Part shown: one piece after another, positions 1-8,958 of the stretch
Numbering within the stretch: the stretch's first letter is position 1
Layout: every line of letters begins with the position of its first letter
Assembly: GCF_017377715.1 (NCBI RefSeq)
Contig: NZ_JAFVMF010000003.1
Location: forward strand, 62,001 to 126,000
Source: Acetobacter sacchari
GTDB lineage: Bacteria > Pseudomonadota > Alphaproteobacteria > Acetobacterales > Acetobacteraceae
Length of the DNA: 64,000 nt
Direction: 5' to 3'
The notes under the pieces: generated by a model
What the model was told of the DNA's origin: nothing
The model's input: only the letters and a program-made list of their open reading frames with translations
Database searches by the model: none
Position numbers and translations under genes: made by a program

Positions 1-936
1 GCGAAGCATCTCCGCAGGCGTGTCGCCGTCAATGGCGGGGATGGCGGGGATATCGGCGCGTGCGTCCAGTTCTGCTGCGTAGCCGCCGGGTTGCGCGCCC
101 ATCAGCACATCCAGGCGATTGAGTTGCGCTTCCAGTGCGATACGGATCAGCGGCGCGTTCTGACGCGCGGATTGCAGCAGAGCCTCGGCCTGCGCGACTT
201 CGCGCTCATTTGAAACGCCGCTCGCGCGTCTTTGGCGAACCAGCTCCAGAAGGTGGCTGTCTACTGCGATCTGTTTTTCAACGACGGCGAGCCGCGCCTG
301 ATCGCCCCTGATCTGGAAGTAGGCGTCGGCTGCGTCGGCCGCTACCGTGACGCGTTCGCCCACGCGCTCCGCCTGCGCAGCCTGCTCTTCATCCCGCGCG
401 GCTTCCTGTCCGCGTCGCAGACCGCCGAACAGGTCGATCTCCCAGCTTGCTGCGCCGCTGACGTCATAAGTGCGATAGTCGCGATGTGATCCTGGAACTG
501 TTCCAACCACATGTCCGATCAGGCTTTCGCGCGACATCCTGTTTACGGACGCTTCGGGAGCGAAATCCAGTGTCGGCAGCAGGCGCGCCGTCGCCGCCTC
601 GGCTGCGCCGCTTGCCTGCCGGACGCGGGCGAGTGCGGCCGCGAGGTCAAGATTTTGACTCAATACGCGCTGCTCGATGCGAACAAGTTCCGGGTCGTGA
701 AACCCGTTCCACCACGCGTCCAGAGACGGCGACGGCGCGGCACGGCGTGCGTTCACGGCTGCGGCGCTATGAAACGTATCGAGATGGGGGTTCGGCGCTT
801 TGTAATCCGGCCCGACAGCGCAGGCGGATGACACGAACGCCAGAGACAATGCGACGCCGGGCCTTAACCAGCCGACAGTCTTGCGAACAGGCGAAGAGAT
901 GACGTCCTGTTCTGCCGGGCGATGGGTGATCATCAT
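1..936 (-). CDS. NodT-family outer-membrane efflux lipoprotein (partial, runs off left edge)
   Basis: Reading the minus strand from ATG at 936 (alternative ATG at 933) gives 312 codons open to base 1, so the C-terminus lies outside the window. The N-terminus has a hydrophobic segment ending in a lipobox-like SSAC followed by AVGPDYKAP, the hallmark start of NodT/OprM-type outer-membrane factors. Further in are the family-typical DAWWNGFHDPEL and ASWEIDLFGGLRR segments and a long helical stretch. It should form the trimeric outer-membrane channel of the RND system encoded divergently next door (adaptor at 1771, pump at 2868). No strong ribosome binding site precedes either ATG. The gene shares a divergent promoter region with the TetR gene and carries an operator at 986-1015 close to its start, so it is probably repressed together with the pump. 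Confidence 0.9.
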   Translation of the reverse strand, partial: MMITHRPAEQDVISSPVRKTVGWLRPGVALSLAFVSSACAVGPDYKAPNPHLDTFHSAAAVNARRAAPSPSLDAWWNGFHDPELVRIEQRVLSQNLDLAAALARVRQASGAAEAATARLLPTLDFAPEASVNRMSRESLIGHVVGTVPGSHRDYRTYDVSGAASWEIDLFGGLRRGQEAARDEEQAAQAERVGERVTVAADAADAYFQIRGDQARLAVVEKQIAVDSHLLELVRQRRASGVSNEREVAQAEALLQSARQNAPLIRIALEAQLNRLDVLMGAQPGGYAAELDARADIPAIPAIDGDTPAEMLR

Positions 937-985
937 GGATGCTCGACTTTCGAGGGGAGTCGGACATGGACTGTCCGGCTGTAGT

Positions 986-1015
986 CGAGTGACTAATAGA
1001 CATTATCGTCACTCG
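986..1015. promoter_or_regulatory. Palindromic TetR operator in the nodT/tetR divergent promoter
   Basis: Arms CGAGTGAC (986-993) and GTCACTCG (1008-1015) are a perfect 8-bp inverted repeat with a 14-bp spacer. The same GTGAC-N14-GTCAC layout, with a closely matching spacer, recurs at 1705-1728 in front of the adaptor gene. Two matched copies flanking the TetR gene and facing the efflux genes make it the likely binding site of the 1077-1685 TetR protein. Confidence 0.75.
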
Positions 1016-1076
1016 TTGTCAATTCGCCCCGCGTAGCCTACTTACAAAGCGCGAACCGTCAGCCACAGGAGTCAGG

Positions 1077-1685
1077 ATGCGTAAGCCCCAAAACGGACAG
1101 CGCGGTCCGGTGGACCACGAGCGTCGGGATCAGATCATAGCGGCGGCCATCGAACATTTCGGGCATTACGGGTACAAGAAGACCACAATCGCGGATCTGG
1201 CCGACGCGATCGGTCTTTCGAAGGCGTATATTTATAAATTCTTCGATTCGAAACGCGCGATCGGAGAGGCGATCTGCGCGCTTCAGCACGACAGGATGCG
1301 CGAAGACGTGCAGATGATCGTTGACGACGGGAAGGCGGCTTCGGACCGGATGCGCCGGGTCTTTCTGGCGCTTGCACGCAGTACCCTCCTTCTGTTCTCA
1401 CACGAACGGAGGCTGCACGACATCGTATATTCGGCCGTAGAGGAAGAATGGCCATCTTCGAAGTTCTTTCATGAAGCGTTGCGCGCCATGGTGGAACGTC
1501 TGATTCACGAAGGGCGCGATGGCGGCGAGTTCGAGCGCAAAACGCCGGTCGACGAGACCTCCAGCGCCATAATGCTTGTTCTGCAATCCATCTATCATCC
1601 TCTTTTGCTTGAGCAGCACATGGACACGCTGGAGGGCGATGCGGCGGTTCTGGCGAATCTCGTTCTGCGAAGTCTCGCCCCCTGA
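1077..1685 (+). CDS. TetR-family repressor of the efflux operon
   Basis: A 202-residue protein with a typical TetR N-terminal helix-turn-helix (roughly residues 18-62, including TTIADLADAIGLSKAYIYKFF) and an all-helical ligand-binding C-terminal half. The ATG at 1077 follows a CACAGGAG ribosome binding site. It lies between the divergent nodT gene and the co-directional adaptor/pump pair, and matched palindromes lie on both sides of it. The expected role is a local repressor that is released by a pump substrate. The ligand cannot be told from sequence. Confidence 0.9.
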   Translation: MRKPQNGQRGPVDHERRDQIIAAAIEHFGHYGYKKTTIADLADAIGLSKAYIYKFFDSKRAIGEAICALQHDRMREDVQMIVDDGKAASDRMRRVFLALARSTLLLFSHERRLHDIVYSAVEEEWPSSKFFHEALRAMVERLIHEGRDGGEFERKTPVDETSSAIMLVLQSIYHPLLLEQHMDTLEGDAAVLANLVLRSLAP

Positions 1686-1704
1686 GCCGGTAGAAAATAG
1701 AATC

Positions 1705-1739
1705 GTGACCAATTGACAATATGGTCACTCGTGTACAAT
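1705..1739 (+). promoter_or_regulatory. Promoter plus TetR operator of the adaptor/RND operon
   Basis: GTGACC (1705-1710) and GGTCAC (1723-1728) form a perfect 6-bp inverted repeat. The GTGAC-N14-GTCAC spacing is the same as at 986-1015, and the following ACTCGT also matches. A TTGACA (1713-1718) lies inside the palindrome and a TACAAT (1734-1739) follows after 15 bp, which reads as a -35/-10 pair. Repressor binding would therefore cover the -35 box. Confidence 0.7.
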
Positions 1740-1742
1740 TTG

Positions 1743-1765
1743 GGCTCCCTAACCCAGTGGGAGCC
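1743..1765 (+). promoter_or_regulatory. Hairpin covering the adaptor gene's ribosome binding site
   Basis: GGCTCCC (1743-1749) pairs with GGGAGCC (1759-1765) across a 9-nt loop. The right arm contains the GGGAG ribosome binding site just upstream of the ATG at 1771, so the fold could mask translation initiation. Whether it has a regulatory role is inference. Confidence 0.5.
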
Positions 1766-1770
1766 AGATC

Positions 1771-2871
1771 ATGGCTGGAACACGCCTTTCCCTTCTCGCT
1801 GCAGCCAGCCTTTGCGTCGCTTTGGGGCTGTCGGCCTGTAAACAAAAAAATGAGCCAGATCCCCGCACGGCCGAGCGCATCGTCGAGGTCGTGCGGATCG
1901 ACCCTGCGGCGTCCGGCGGGCGTGTCTACACAGGGGTCGTAGCGGCGCACGTGCAAAGCGATCTCGGGTTCCGGGTTGCCGGCAAGATCGTCGAGAGACT
2001 GGTCGACGCTGGACAGACTGTTTCCAAGGGACAGGCGCTGATGCGTCTTGATCCAACGGATTATGTCCATGCTGTGACGACGCAGGTTGGCAGCGTGGCG
2101 TCGCTTCAGGCGCGCTGGAACCAGACTGCGGCAGACGAACGTCGCTATCGCGGTCTGGTGGCGACCGGCGCCGTCTCGGCTTCGGTCTATGATCAGATCA
2201 AGGCGGCGGCCGACAGCGCCCGCGCTCAGCTGGATGCGGCGATTGCTCAGGAAAAAATAGCGCGGAATCAGGATGATTACGCTTTCCTTCGTGCGGATGC
2301 GGATGGTGTCGTCGTTCAGACGCTGGCGGAGCCGGGCCATGTCGTCGCAGCAGGTCAGACGGTTATCGTGCTGGCGCACGCGGGTCCGCGTGAAGCTTCG
2401 GTCGAACTGCCAGAAGGTGTGCGCCCCGCCCTGCATTCGACGGCGGAGGCCGAACTGTACGGGAACAGGCTCAGCGTAACCGCACGCCTGCGGCAACTCT
2501 CCGACGCAGCGGATCCGCGCACCCGCACGTTTGAGGCCCGTTACGTTATGGAGGGCGCGGGCGCAGATGCGCCGCTCGGCGCGACCGTGCGCGTTCGCCT
2601 GCCTGACGCGAACGATGCTTCGTCCGCCTTCGTCGTGCCGCTGGGCGCGATTGACGATGAAGGGAAAGGTCCCGGAGTCTGGAGCGTGGACGAAGGTGCG
2701 TCGACGGTCAGTTTTCATCCGGTGAAACTCGCGAGCATCGGGGAGGAGACGGCGACGATCGTTCGGGAATCGGATCTTCGTGCGGGCATGTTGATTGCGG
2801 CGGCGGGCGGCCACTACCTGCATGTCGGAGAACATATTAAGACCATATCAACGAAAGTCGCGATGCAATGA
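1771..2871 (+). CDS. RND efflux periplasmic adaptor (HlyD/AcrA family) lipoprotein
   Basis: A 366-residue membrane-fusion protein. It starts with a lipoprotein signal (hydrophobic AASLCVALGLSAC; lipobox Cys about residue 23). A biotinyl-lipoyl half-motif (LGFRVAGKIVERLVDAGQTV) and an alpha-helical hairpin (about 95-150) follow, then the second lipoyl half (DGVVVQTLAEPGHVVAAGQ) and beta-barrel and membrane-proximal domains. It should bridge the inner-membrane pump at 2868 and the NodT channel. Its TGA overlaps the pump's ATG (ATGA), so the two are translationally coupled. Expression is probably controlled by the TetR operator at 1705 and perhaps by the leader hairpin. Confidence 0.92.
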   Translation: MAGTRLSLLAAASLCVALGLSACKQKNEPDPRTAERIVEVVRIDPAASGGRVYTGVVAAHVQSDLGFRVAGKIVERLVDAGQTVSKGQALMRLDPTDYVHAVTTQVGSVASLQARWNQTAADERRYRGLVATGAVSASVYDQIKAAADSARAQLDAAIAQEKIARNQDDYAFLRADADGVVVQTLAEPGHVVAAGQTVIVLAHAGPREASVELPEGVRPALHSTAEAELYGNRLSVTARLRQLSDAADPRTRTFEARYVMEGAGADAPLGATVRVRLPDANDASSAFVVPLGAIDDEGKGPGVWSVDEGASTVSFHPVKLASIGEETATIVRESDLRAGMLIAAAGGHYLHVGEHIKTISTKVAMQ

Positions 2872-5800
2872 GCGGATTTAATCTCTCCGCCCTCGCGGTG
2901 CGCGAGCGCGGAATCACGCTGTTCCTGATTATAGCGTTGGCGTTATCGGGAGCTTTCGCCTTTTTCAGTCTCGGTCGAGCCGAAGACCCGGCTTTTACAG
3001 TCAAGACTCTGACCGTGGCGGCTGTCTGGCCCGGCGCCACTGCGAAGGAGATGCAGGATCTGGTGGCGGATCCTCTTGAAAAGCGCGTCCAGGAACTGCA
3101 ATGGTACGATCGCGTGGAAACGTTGGCGCGACCCGGACTGGCGTTGATGATGGTCACGCTCAAGGACACGATTCCGCCCGCCGCCGTGCCGGAACAATTC
3201 TATCAGGTCCGGAAAAAACTCTATGACGCCATGCCGCTTCTGCCCCAGGGCGTGCAGGGTCCATTCGTCAATGATGAATATTCAGACGTCGACTTTGCGG
3301 TCTATGCGCTGGACGGTCATGGACTTCCCGAGCATCTCCTGGTTCGACAGGCGGAGACCGTGCGGCAGCGTCTTCTGCATGTCCCCGGCGTACGCAAGGT
3401 CGATATCGTCGGCGAACGTCCCGAGAGAATATTCGTCAATTTCTCCAACGCCAGACTGACGACGCTGGGGATCAGCGCGCAGGATGTGTTCGCCGCGCTG
3501 CGTCGTCAAAATGCGGTGACGGCGGCAGGTTCGATCGACACGCGTGGTCCGCAGGTCTTCGTGCGTCTGGATGGGGCGCTGGACGATCTGCAGAAAATCC
3601 GGGACATCCCTGTCACCGCCGCAGGCAGGACATTCAAGATTTCCGATATCGCGACGGTTGAGCGTGGGTATGAGGATCCTCCGACCTATCTTGTTCGGCA
3701 CAGCGGGACGCAGGCGCTGATTCTGAACGTCGTCATGCAGGATCACTGGAACGGACTGAAACTGGGCGCATCTCTGGCGGCCGCGGAAAAGACGCTTGGC
3801 GCGGATCTGCCATCTGGCGTCACCCTGACGAAAATCGTCGATCAGGCGGGAATTATTCACGCCGCGGTCGGTGAATTCATGCTGAAATTTTTCGTCGCGC
3901 TGGCCGTCGTAATGGTCGTGAGCCTGCTCAGTCTCGGCTGGCGCGTCGGCATCGTCGTCGCGGCGGCCGTGCCGCTGACGCTGTCGATCGTCATGGTGAT
4001 CATGCTGGTGACGGGCCGGGCCCTGGACCGAATTACGCTGGGGGCGCTGATCATCTCACTCGGGCTTCTTGTTGACGATGCGATCATCGCAATTGAAATG
4101 ATGGTGGTGAAGCTGGAGGAGGGTTACGAACGCACGAAAGCTGCCGCCTATGCATGGAGCCATACGGCGGCGCCGATGCTGGCGGGCACTCTGGTGACGA
4201 TCATCGGTTTCACGCCCGTTGGCTTCGCCCAGTCGACCGCGGGAGAATATGCAGGGAATATTTTCTGGATCGTCGGTTACGCGCTGCTGACTTCCTGGTT
4301 CGTGGCCGTGGTGTTCACGCCCTATCTTGGCGTGAAGCTGTTGCCGGATATCAAAAAAATCGACGGTGCTTACGAACATATCTACGCCACGCCGAATTAT
4401 CAGCGCTTCCGTCGTCTTGTGGTGTGGGTCGTCCGTCGCAAGTTTCTGGTGGCGGGAACCGTTCTGTCGTTGTTCGTGCTGTCTGTCCTGGGTATGGGCG
4501 CTGTTCGTCAGCAATTCTTTCCCAGTTCGGACCGCCCGGAATTGCTGGCTGAGGTGCAGATGCCGGAGGGAACAAGCATCGAGGCGACCACACGGGTTAC
4601 CGCCCGTGTGGAGGGATGGCTGAAAAAACAGCCGGAGGCGAAGATCGTCACCAGCTATGTCGGAGCGGGCGCTCCCCGTTTTTTCCTGGCATATAACCCG
4701 GAGTTGCCAGACCCGGCATTCACGAAAATTGTGGTCCTAACGCCGAACGCTGAGGCCCGCGATCACCTGCGCGGTCGTATGCGGCAGGTGGTGGCGCAGG
4801 GCATCGCTCCCGACGCGCGAATTCGTGTGACGCAGTTTGTCTTTGGTCCGTACACGCATTTTCCGATCATGTTCCGGGTTATGGGGCCTGACGCCGATCA
4901 TGTGCGTAGCATCGCTGCGCAGGTGAGCGACGTCATGCGACACAACCCTGACACGCGACAGGTGAACACCGACTGGGGCGAACGTGCGCAAACCGTGCAT
5001 TTCGTGCTGGATCAGGCGCGCCTGCAACTGATCGGTCTGTCGCCGCAGGAGGCGTCGGAGCAAATCCAGTTTCTGTTGCTGGGCGCTCCTGTGACGCAGG
5101 TGCGTGAGGATATCCGGGCGGTGGATCTTGTGGTTCGCAGCGCGGGGCGCGATCGTCTTGATCCTGCGCGACTGGGCGATATGAGCATCAGTAACCGGAC
5201 AGGCCAGCTGATTCCGCTCAGCCAGATCGGGCATGTCGAAATCGACGCGGAAGATCCAGTCCTGCGGCGACGGGATCGGGTTCCGACGATCACGGTGCAA
5301 AGCGACATCGACGAAGCCATGCAACCACCACAGGTCGCTGCGGCGATTAATCAGGCGTTGGCCCCGGTGCGGGCGACGTTGCCGCCCGGTTATCGGATTG
5401 AGGTCGGTGGCAATGCAGAGGAATCCGGAAAGGCGAACGCGGCGCTCGCGCCAATTTTCCCCGTTATGATTCTGCTGACCCTGATCGTTCTGGTGTTCGA
5501 GACCCGTTCGATTTCCGGCATGTTCATGGTGTTTCTCACGGCGCCGCTGGGGTTGATCGGGACAGTGCCGACCTTGCTGATCTTTCATCAGCCGTTCGGT
5601 TTTAATGCGATCCTCGGGTTGATTGGCCTGTCGGGAATCCTGATGCGCAATACGTTGATTCTGATAGGGCAGATCAAGGTGAATCAGGCGGCGGGGCTCG
5701 ACCCGTTTCACTCGGTGGTCGAAGCGACTGTGCAGCGCGCACGGCCTGTCATCCTCACGGCGCTGGCTGCCGTGCTCGCCTTCATACCGCTGACGGAATC

Positions 5801-5972
5801 TGTGTTCTGGGGATCGTTGGCCTATACTTTGATCGGCGGTACCGCAGCGGGCACTGGATTGATTCTGATGTTCCTTCCTGCACTTTACGCAATCTGGTAC
5901 CGTATTGAGCCGTCAGGGGAGCCTGTTTCGGGCAAACCGGAAACTCCGTTTGAGCCAGTAGCGTCGTCGTGA
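2868..5972 (+). CDS. RND-family efflux transporter permease
   Basis: At 1034 residues this is the usual length for an AcrB/MexB-class pump. An N-terminal transmembrane helix (ITLFLIIALALSGAFAFF) is followed by a large periplasmic loop and a block of helices around residues 335-550 containing GLLVDDAIIAIEMM, the conserved helix-4 motif whose Asp pair carries protons. A second periplasmic loop and a C-terminal helix block (about 865-1010) complete the duplicated fold. The sequence is closer to the broad HAE/NFE-type pumps than to heavy-metal CusA (no Met triad seen), so I infer hydrophobic drugs or metabolites as substrates. It is encoded immediately after, and coupled to, the adaptor gene. Confidence 0.92.
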   Translation: MSGFNLSALAVRERGITLFLIIALALSGAFAFFSLGRAEDPAFTVKTLTVAAVWPGATAKEMQDLVADPLEKRVQELQWYDRVETLARPGLALMMVTLKDTIPPAAVPEQFYQVRKKLYDAMPLLPQGVQGPFVNDEYSDVDFAVYALDGHGLPEHLLVRQAETVRQRLLHVPGVRKVDIVGERPERIFVNFSNARLTTLGISAQDVFAALRRQNAVTAAGSIDTRGPQVFVRLDGALDDLQKIRDIPVTAAGRTFKISDIATVERGYEDPPTYLVRHSGTQALILNVVMQDHWNGLKLGASLAAAEKTLGADLPSGVTLTKIVDQAGIIHAAVGEFMLKFFVALAVVMVVSLLSLGWRVGIVVAAAVPLTLSIVMVIMLVTGRALDRITLGALIISLGLLVDDAIIAIEMMVVKLEEGYERTKAAAYAWSHTAAPMLAGTLVTIIGFTPVGFAQSTAGEYAGNIFWIVGYALLTSWFVAVVFTPYLGVKLLPDIKKIDGAYEHIYATPNYQRFRRLVVWVVRRKFLVAGTVLSLFVLSVLGMGAVRQQFFPSSDRPELLAEVQMPEGTSIEATTRVTARVEGWLKKQPEAKIVTSYVGAGAPRFFLAYNPELPDPAFTKIVVLTPNAEARDHLRGRMRQVVAQGIAPDARIRVTQFVFGPYTHFPIMFRVMGPDADHVRSIAAQVSDVMRHNPDTRQVNTDWGERAQTVHFVLDQARLQLIGLSPQEASEQIQFLLLGAPVTQVREDIRAVDLVVRSAGRDRLDPARLGDMSISNRTGQLIPLSQIGHVEIDAEDPVLRRRDRVPTITVQSDIDEAMQPPQVAAAINQALAPVRATLPPGYRIEVGGNAEESGKANAALAPIFPVMILLTLIVLVFETRSISGMFMVFLTAPLGLIGTVPTLLIFHQPFGFNAILGLIGLSGILMRNTLILIGQIKVNQAAGLDPFHSVVEATVQRARPVILTALAAVLAFIPLTESVFWGSLAYTLIGGTAAGTGLILMFLPALYAIWYRIEPSGEPVSGKPETPFEPVASS

Positions 5973-6395
5973 GGCTGATGGCCTGTCTTCGGGCATTCTC
6001 CCGACTGGAGATATGCCTGTCAGGGTTGGGCGGCGGCCGAAGGCGCCCAGCTGCAAATTACGTCGCGATTTTTTCGCAAAATGAATTCTGAGGCGCAGCG
6101 CGCAATACGTTTTAGGCGCGCTGACGGCGAGGTTGAACATTGCGTTGCGTGCTTGATCGCACGGCTCTTCTTTGGCATGGCGAGGTTTTGTGGTTGCGCG
6201 ACGGTTGCAGCAATACTCACGGCGGATTTCCGAGAATATCGCCGCTGGTGAACGCGGCGTGGGTTTGCAGGTTAGCCACGATTTGCGAGGCGCGTGCGCC
6301 GTGTATTGAGTGGAGCGCCTGAAAAGGCCCAAAATTCCGATTCCGGCCTCTCCCACTATCTGCGTCGATTTATGCTGGAGTCCGCACGGCATGCT
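5973..6395. other. Intergenic region with no supportable gene
   Basis: About 420 bases lie between the convergent RND and PQQ-dehydrogenase genes. Several overlapping open frames exist on both strands, but none has a ribosome binding site, a recognisable domain or a credible composition. I see no stem-loop terminator with a T-run. Confidence 0.5.
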
Positions 6396-8606
6396 TTAAT
6401 GAGCACGCTTCCCACCCTTGGTGGCCTGTTCTTCCAGCGTCTGGTGTGCGCGCCAGATCAGATACTGGCGGATCGTCTCGATTTCTTCAGGGGAAAGCGA
6501 TTTGTCGAAGCGATCCATGCCGAAGGCCTCGAGCGCACCCTTGCCGACGATAGACTCAAATGCGCCTTTATCTGCGATCGCCGACGAGTATCGCAGGTCA
6601 GGCAGAACGCCGTTCGATTTGGCGAGATTGCCGTGACACCACTGGCAGTATAATGCGAACTGACGACTTCCCGCGAGCGCGCTCTTTTTGTCATAGTCAT
6701 GCGGCGGCGAAAGGGGCGGCAGCGACATCGCCTGTGCAGGTGGCAGGCTATCGGCGCCGTCCAGAGTAAATGCGAGGATGCGAGAGTGATTGGTGGAGCC
6801 AGGTTTCCTGCGCTCCAGACCGCTCGGGTAAAGCCCGTAACCTCCGCCCCAGCCGACTTCTACGGCGACATACTGCTTGCCATTTGCAAGGTAGCTGACG
6901 GGGGGCGCAAGAATTCCGCTTTGTGCGTCAAAGGAAAAAAGGTCCTTGCCGTTTCGGGCATCGTAAGCGTGAAACTGTCCGTTAGCCAAACCCTGAAATA
7001 CAACATCGCCGGCTGTCGCGAGAAGGCCGCCGTTGATCGGGTCGGTTCCCTCTGGCGTGCGCCAGGCCGCGCGCTGATGCACGGGATCCCAAGCCACCAG
7101 CCAGCCGCGCAAATCTTTGGTGATTTTCGCTAGCGACTGATAAGAATCCCGTGCGTCGCTTGCGTCGGTTTCCTCGCCCAGATTCCACGCGTCCGGATGA
7201 ACTTCCATTGTGTGGGCTGTCTGATAGAAATCTGGAGCCTGCTGAACCGGGATATAGACGTATCCGGTCCTCGGGCTGTACGCCATCTCCGGCACGCCGT
7301 GTGCGCCCATTGTGCCGGGGAAGCCGTACCAGAGGTTTCCCTTCGTGGAATAAAGCGCGCCGGGGGTAAAAAGAGGCCGCCCGGTCTTGGGATCCAGCCC
7401 CTTTGCCCAGTTGACGTAGACAAAGTTCTTTCCGGACAGAAATTCGCCGGTCTTGGCGTCAAGAATATAGAAAAATCCGTTTTTGGGCGCGTGCGCGATC
7501 ACATGCCGGATGGCGCCGTTGATCGGCAAGTCCAGCGTCATGATATGCTGGACGGAGGTATAGTCCCACTGATCTTTGGGCGTTTCCTGAAAATGCCACA
7601 CATATTCGCCCGTATCGGGTTTGACGGCGATGATGCTGGAGAGAAACAGGTTGTCGCCCTTGCCTTCAGACCGGAGGAGGTAGCTCCATGGGGAACCGTT
7701 TCCGGTGCCGATATAGATTAAATTCGTGACAGGGTCATAGACGATTGAGTCCCACGCGGTGCCGCCGCCGCCCTGCGTGAGCCACGCGCCGCCCTTGCTC
7801 CAGGTAGGATACGCCACCTTGCGCAATACATCGTCAGAGGCCGCGTGGTCCGGTGCGTTATGTGCGTTCGGCACGGTGTAGAAACGCCATGACAGCTTGC
7901 CGGTCTCGGCGTTGAAGGCGGAGATAAATCCGCGCGCGCCCAGTTCCGCTCCGCCATTGCCAATGACGATCTGCCCCTTGGCGGCAAGCGGCGCGCCGGT
8001 GATGGTGTAGGAGCGCTGCGAGCCGAGATCTGCGTCATGCGGGATCGTGTCGACGCTCCACACGACGTGGCCGTCATGCTTGTCCAGCGCGATAAGACGG
8101 TTGTCGTATGTCGCCACATAAATCTTGTCGTTCCAGAGCGCGGGGCCGCGGTTCACCACGTCGCAGCATCCCTTGTCGGCGAACGAGCGTACGACCTTGG
8201 GATCGTAGGACCACAGCAGTTTGCCGGTCGCCGCATCGACAGCCTTGACCATGCTCCAGGCCGTTGTCTCGTACATCACGCCGCTCTCGACGATCGGGGA
8301 TCCTTCCTGCCCTCGATTGGTGTCGAGATCCAGATGCCACGCCAGATGCAATCCACCGACATTGCTGGCGTTGATCGCATTGAGCGGGCTGTACCGTTGT
8401 TCGGACCATGTGCGCCCGTGTCCCAGCCATTCGCCTGGGTGATCGTCCGCGTGTGTGATGGCGTCTCCGGTGGAGGCGCTAGCGCTCGTTTCGGCGTAAG
8501 CAGCCAGCGAGGTGGAGATGAGCAGGCACAGGATGAGCGCCGTCTGGCCGAGCAGGGCTCCGGCGCGGCGGGTCAAGGGCCTCGGGGCGCGGGGGCGATG
8601 GGGCAT
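6396..8606 (-). CDS. PQQ-dependent quinohaemoprotein alcohol dehydrogenase (type II)
   Basis: A 736-residue protein starting at ATG 8606, chosen because a signal peptide (hydrophobic core ALILCLLISTSLAAYA) then begins at the right distance; the frame stays open upstream. An eight-bladed propeller follows, with tryptophan-docking repeats, the vicinal-Cys pair (DKGCCDV, about residues 147-148), the active-site Asp in DQWDYTS and GTGNGSPW as metal-side Asn. A C-terminal cytochrome c domain has CQWCH (Cys about 654) and a Met distal ligand in AFGMDRF. The residue two after the catalytic Asp is Thr, not Asp, which in this family indicates calcium rather than lanthanide. It would oxidise alcohols in the periplasm and pass electrons to its own haem. 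No adhB or adhS subunit gene is adjacent, favouring a soluble type II enzyme over the membrane ADH complex. Confidence 0.9.
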   Translation of the reverse strand: MPHRPRAPRPLTRRAGALLGQTALILCLLISTSLAAYAETSASASTGDAITHADDHPGEWLGHGRTWSEQRYSPLNAINASNVGGLHLAWHLDLDTNRGQEGSPIVESGVMYETTAWSMVKAVDAATGKLLWSYDPKVVRSFADKGCCDVVNRGPALWNDKIYVATYDNRLIALDKHDGHVVWSVDTIPHDADLGSQRSYTITGAPLAAKGQIVIGNGGAELGARGFISAFNAETGKLSWRFYTVPNAHNAPDHAASDDVLRKVAYPTWSKGGAWLTQGGGGTAWDSIVYDPVTNLIYIGTGNGSPWSYLLRSEGKGDNLFLSSIIAVKPDTGEYVWHFQETPKDQWDYTSVQHIMTLDLPINGAIRHVIAHAPKNGFFYILDAKTGEFLSGKNFVYVNWAKGLDPKTGRPLFTPGALYSTKGNLWYGFPGTMGAHGVPEMAYSPRTGYVYIPVQQAPDFYQTAHTMEVHPDAWNLGEETDASDARDSYQSLAKITKDLRGWLVAWDPVHQRAAWRTPEGTDPINGGLLATAGDVVFQGLANGQFHAYDARNGKDLFSFDAQSGILAPPVSYLANGKQYVAVEVGWGGGYGLYPSGLERRKPGSTNHSRILAFTLDGADSLPPAQAMSLPPLSPPHDYDKKSALAGSRQFALYCQWCHGNLAKSNGVLPDLRYSSAIADKGAFESIVGKGALEAFGMDRFDKSLSPEEIETIRQYLIWRAHQTLEEQATKGGKRAH

Positions 8607-8843
8607 GTGGCGTCTCACTCTATAACCGCAATGGCGGCGATAAGCCGCCCTCATTGTTCTGAAGCGCGAACGATATGCACGGCGCGCCGTCACCACAAGG
8701 GATGCGGCCTCCCTTCATCTCGTTGAATAATCTTCAAGCAAGAAAGGAAAAACCTATGCAGGCGCCGTGATCGGCGGCGAGGCGTTCATGGCGGCCAATT
8801 CTGATCTGACAATGTTGCGATTGCGTCCGAATTGGCTTGCAAC

Positions 8844-8874
8844 TGATTATTATATCCATTATCACATTGATATA
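8844..8874 (+). promoter_or_regulatory. AT-rich imperfect palindromes upstream of bfr (possible iron-regulator site)
   Basis: TGATTAT (8844-8850) faces ATTATCA (8858-8864) with one mismatch, and TATATC (8851-8856) faces GATATA (8869-8874). This AT-rich island lies about 90 bases before the bacterioferritin start, a place where Fur/Irr-type sites occur. The match to a Fur or Irr consensus is loose, so the assignment is speculative. Confidence 0.3.
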
Positions 8875-8958
8875 ACATGATTTTTTCATTGCGCCTCATC
8901 ATGTCATGCGATACATAGACCCGCGGATTTACTCGAACGTACCAGGAAGAAGCGCGTT

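Noticed and set aside
1135..2835. Long open frame antisense to the tetR and adaptor genes
   Set aside because: It is produced by GC-rich third positions of well-supported genes on the other strand, crosses two real genes and has no domain.
4737..5711. Long open frame antisense to the RND pump
   Set aside because: Shadow of the pump gene; composition rich in Arg/His/Gln with no domain.
6080..6260. Possible remnant of an IS1595-type transposase
   Set aside because: A few Cys-containing fragments appear in different frames but no consistent alignment and no terminal repeats.
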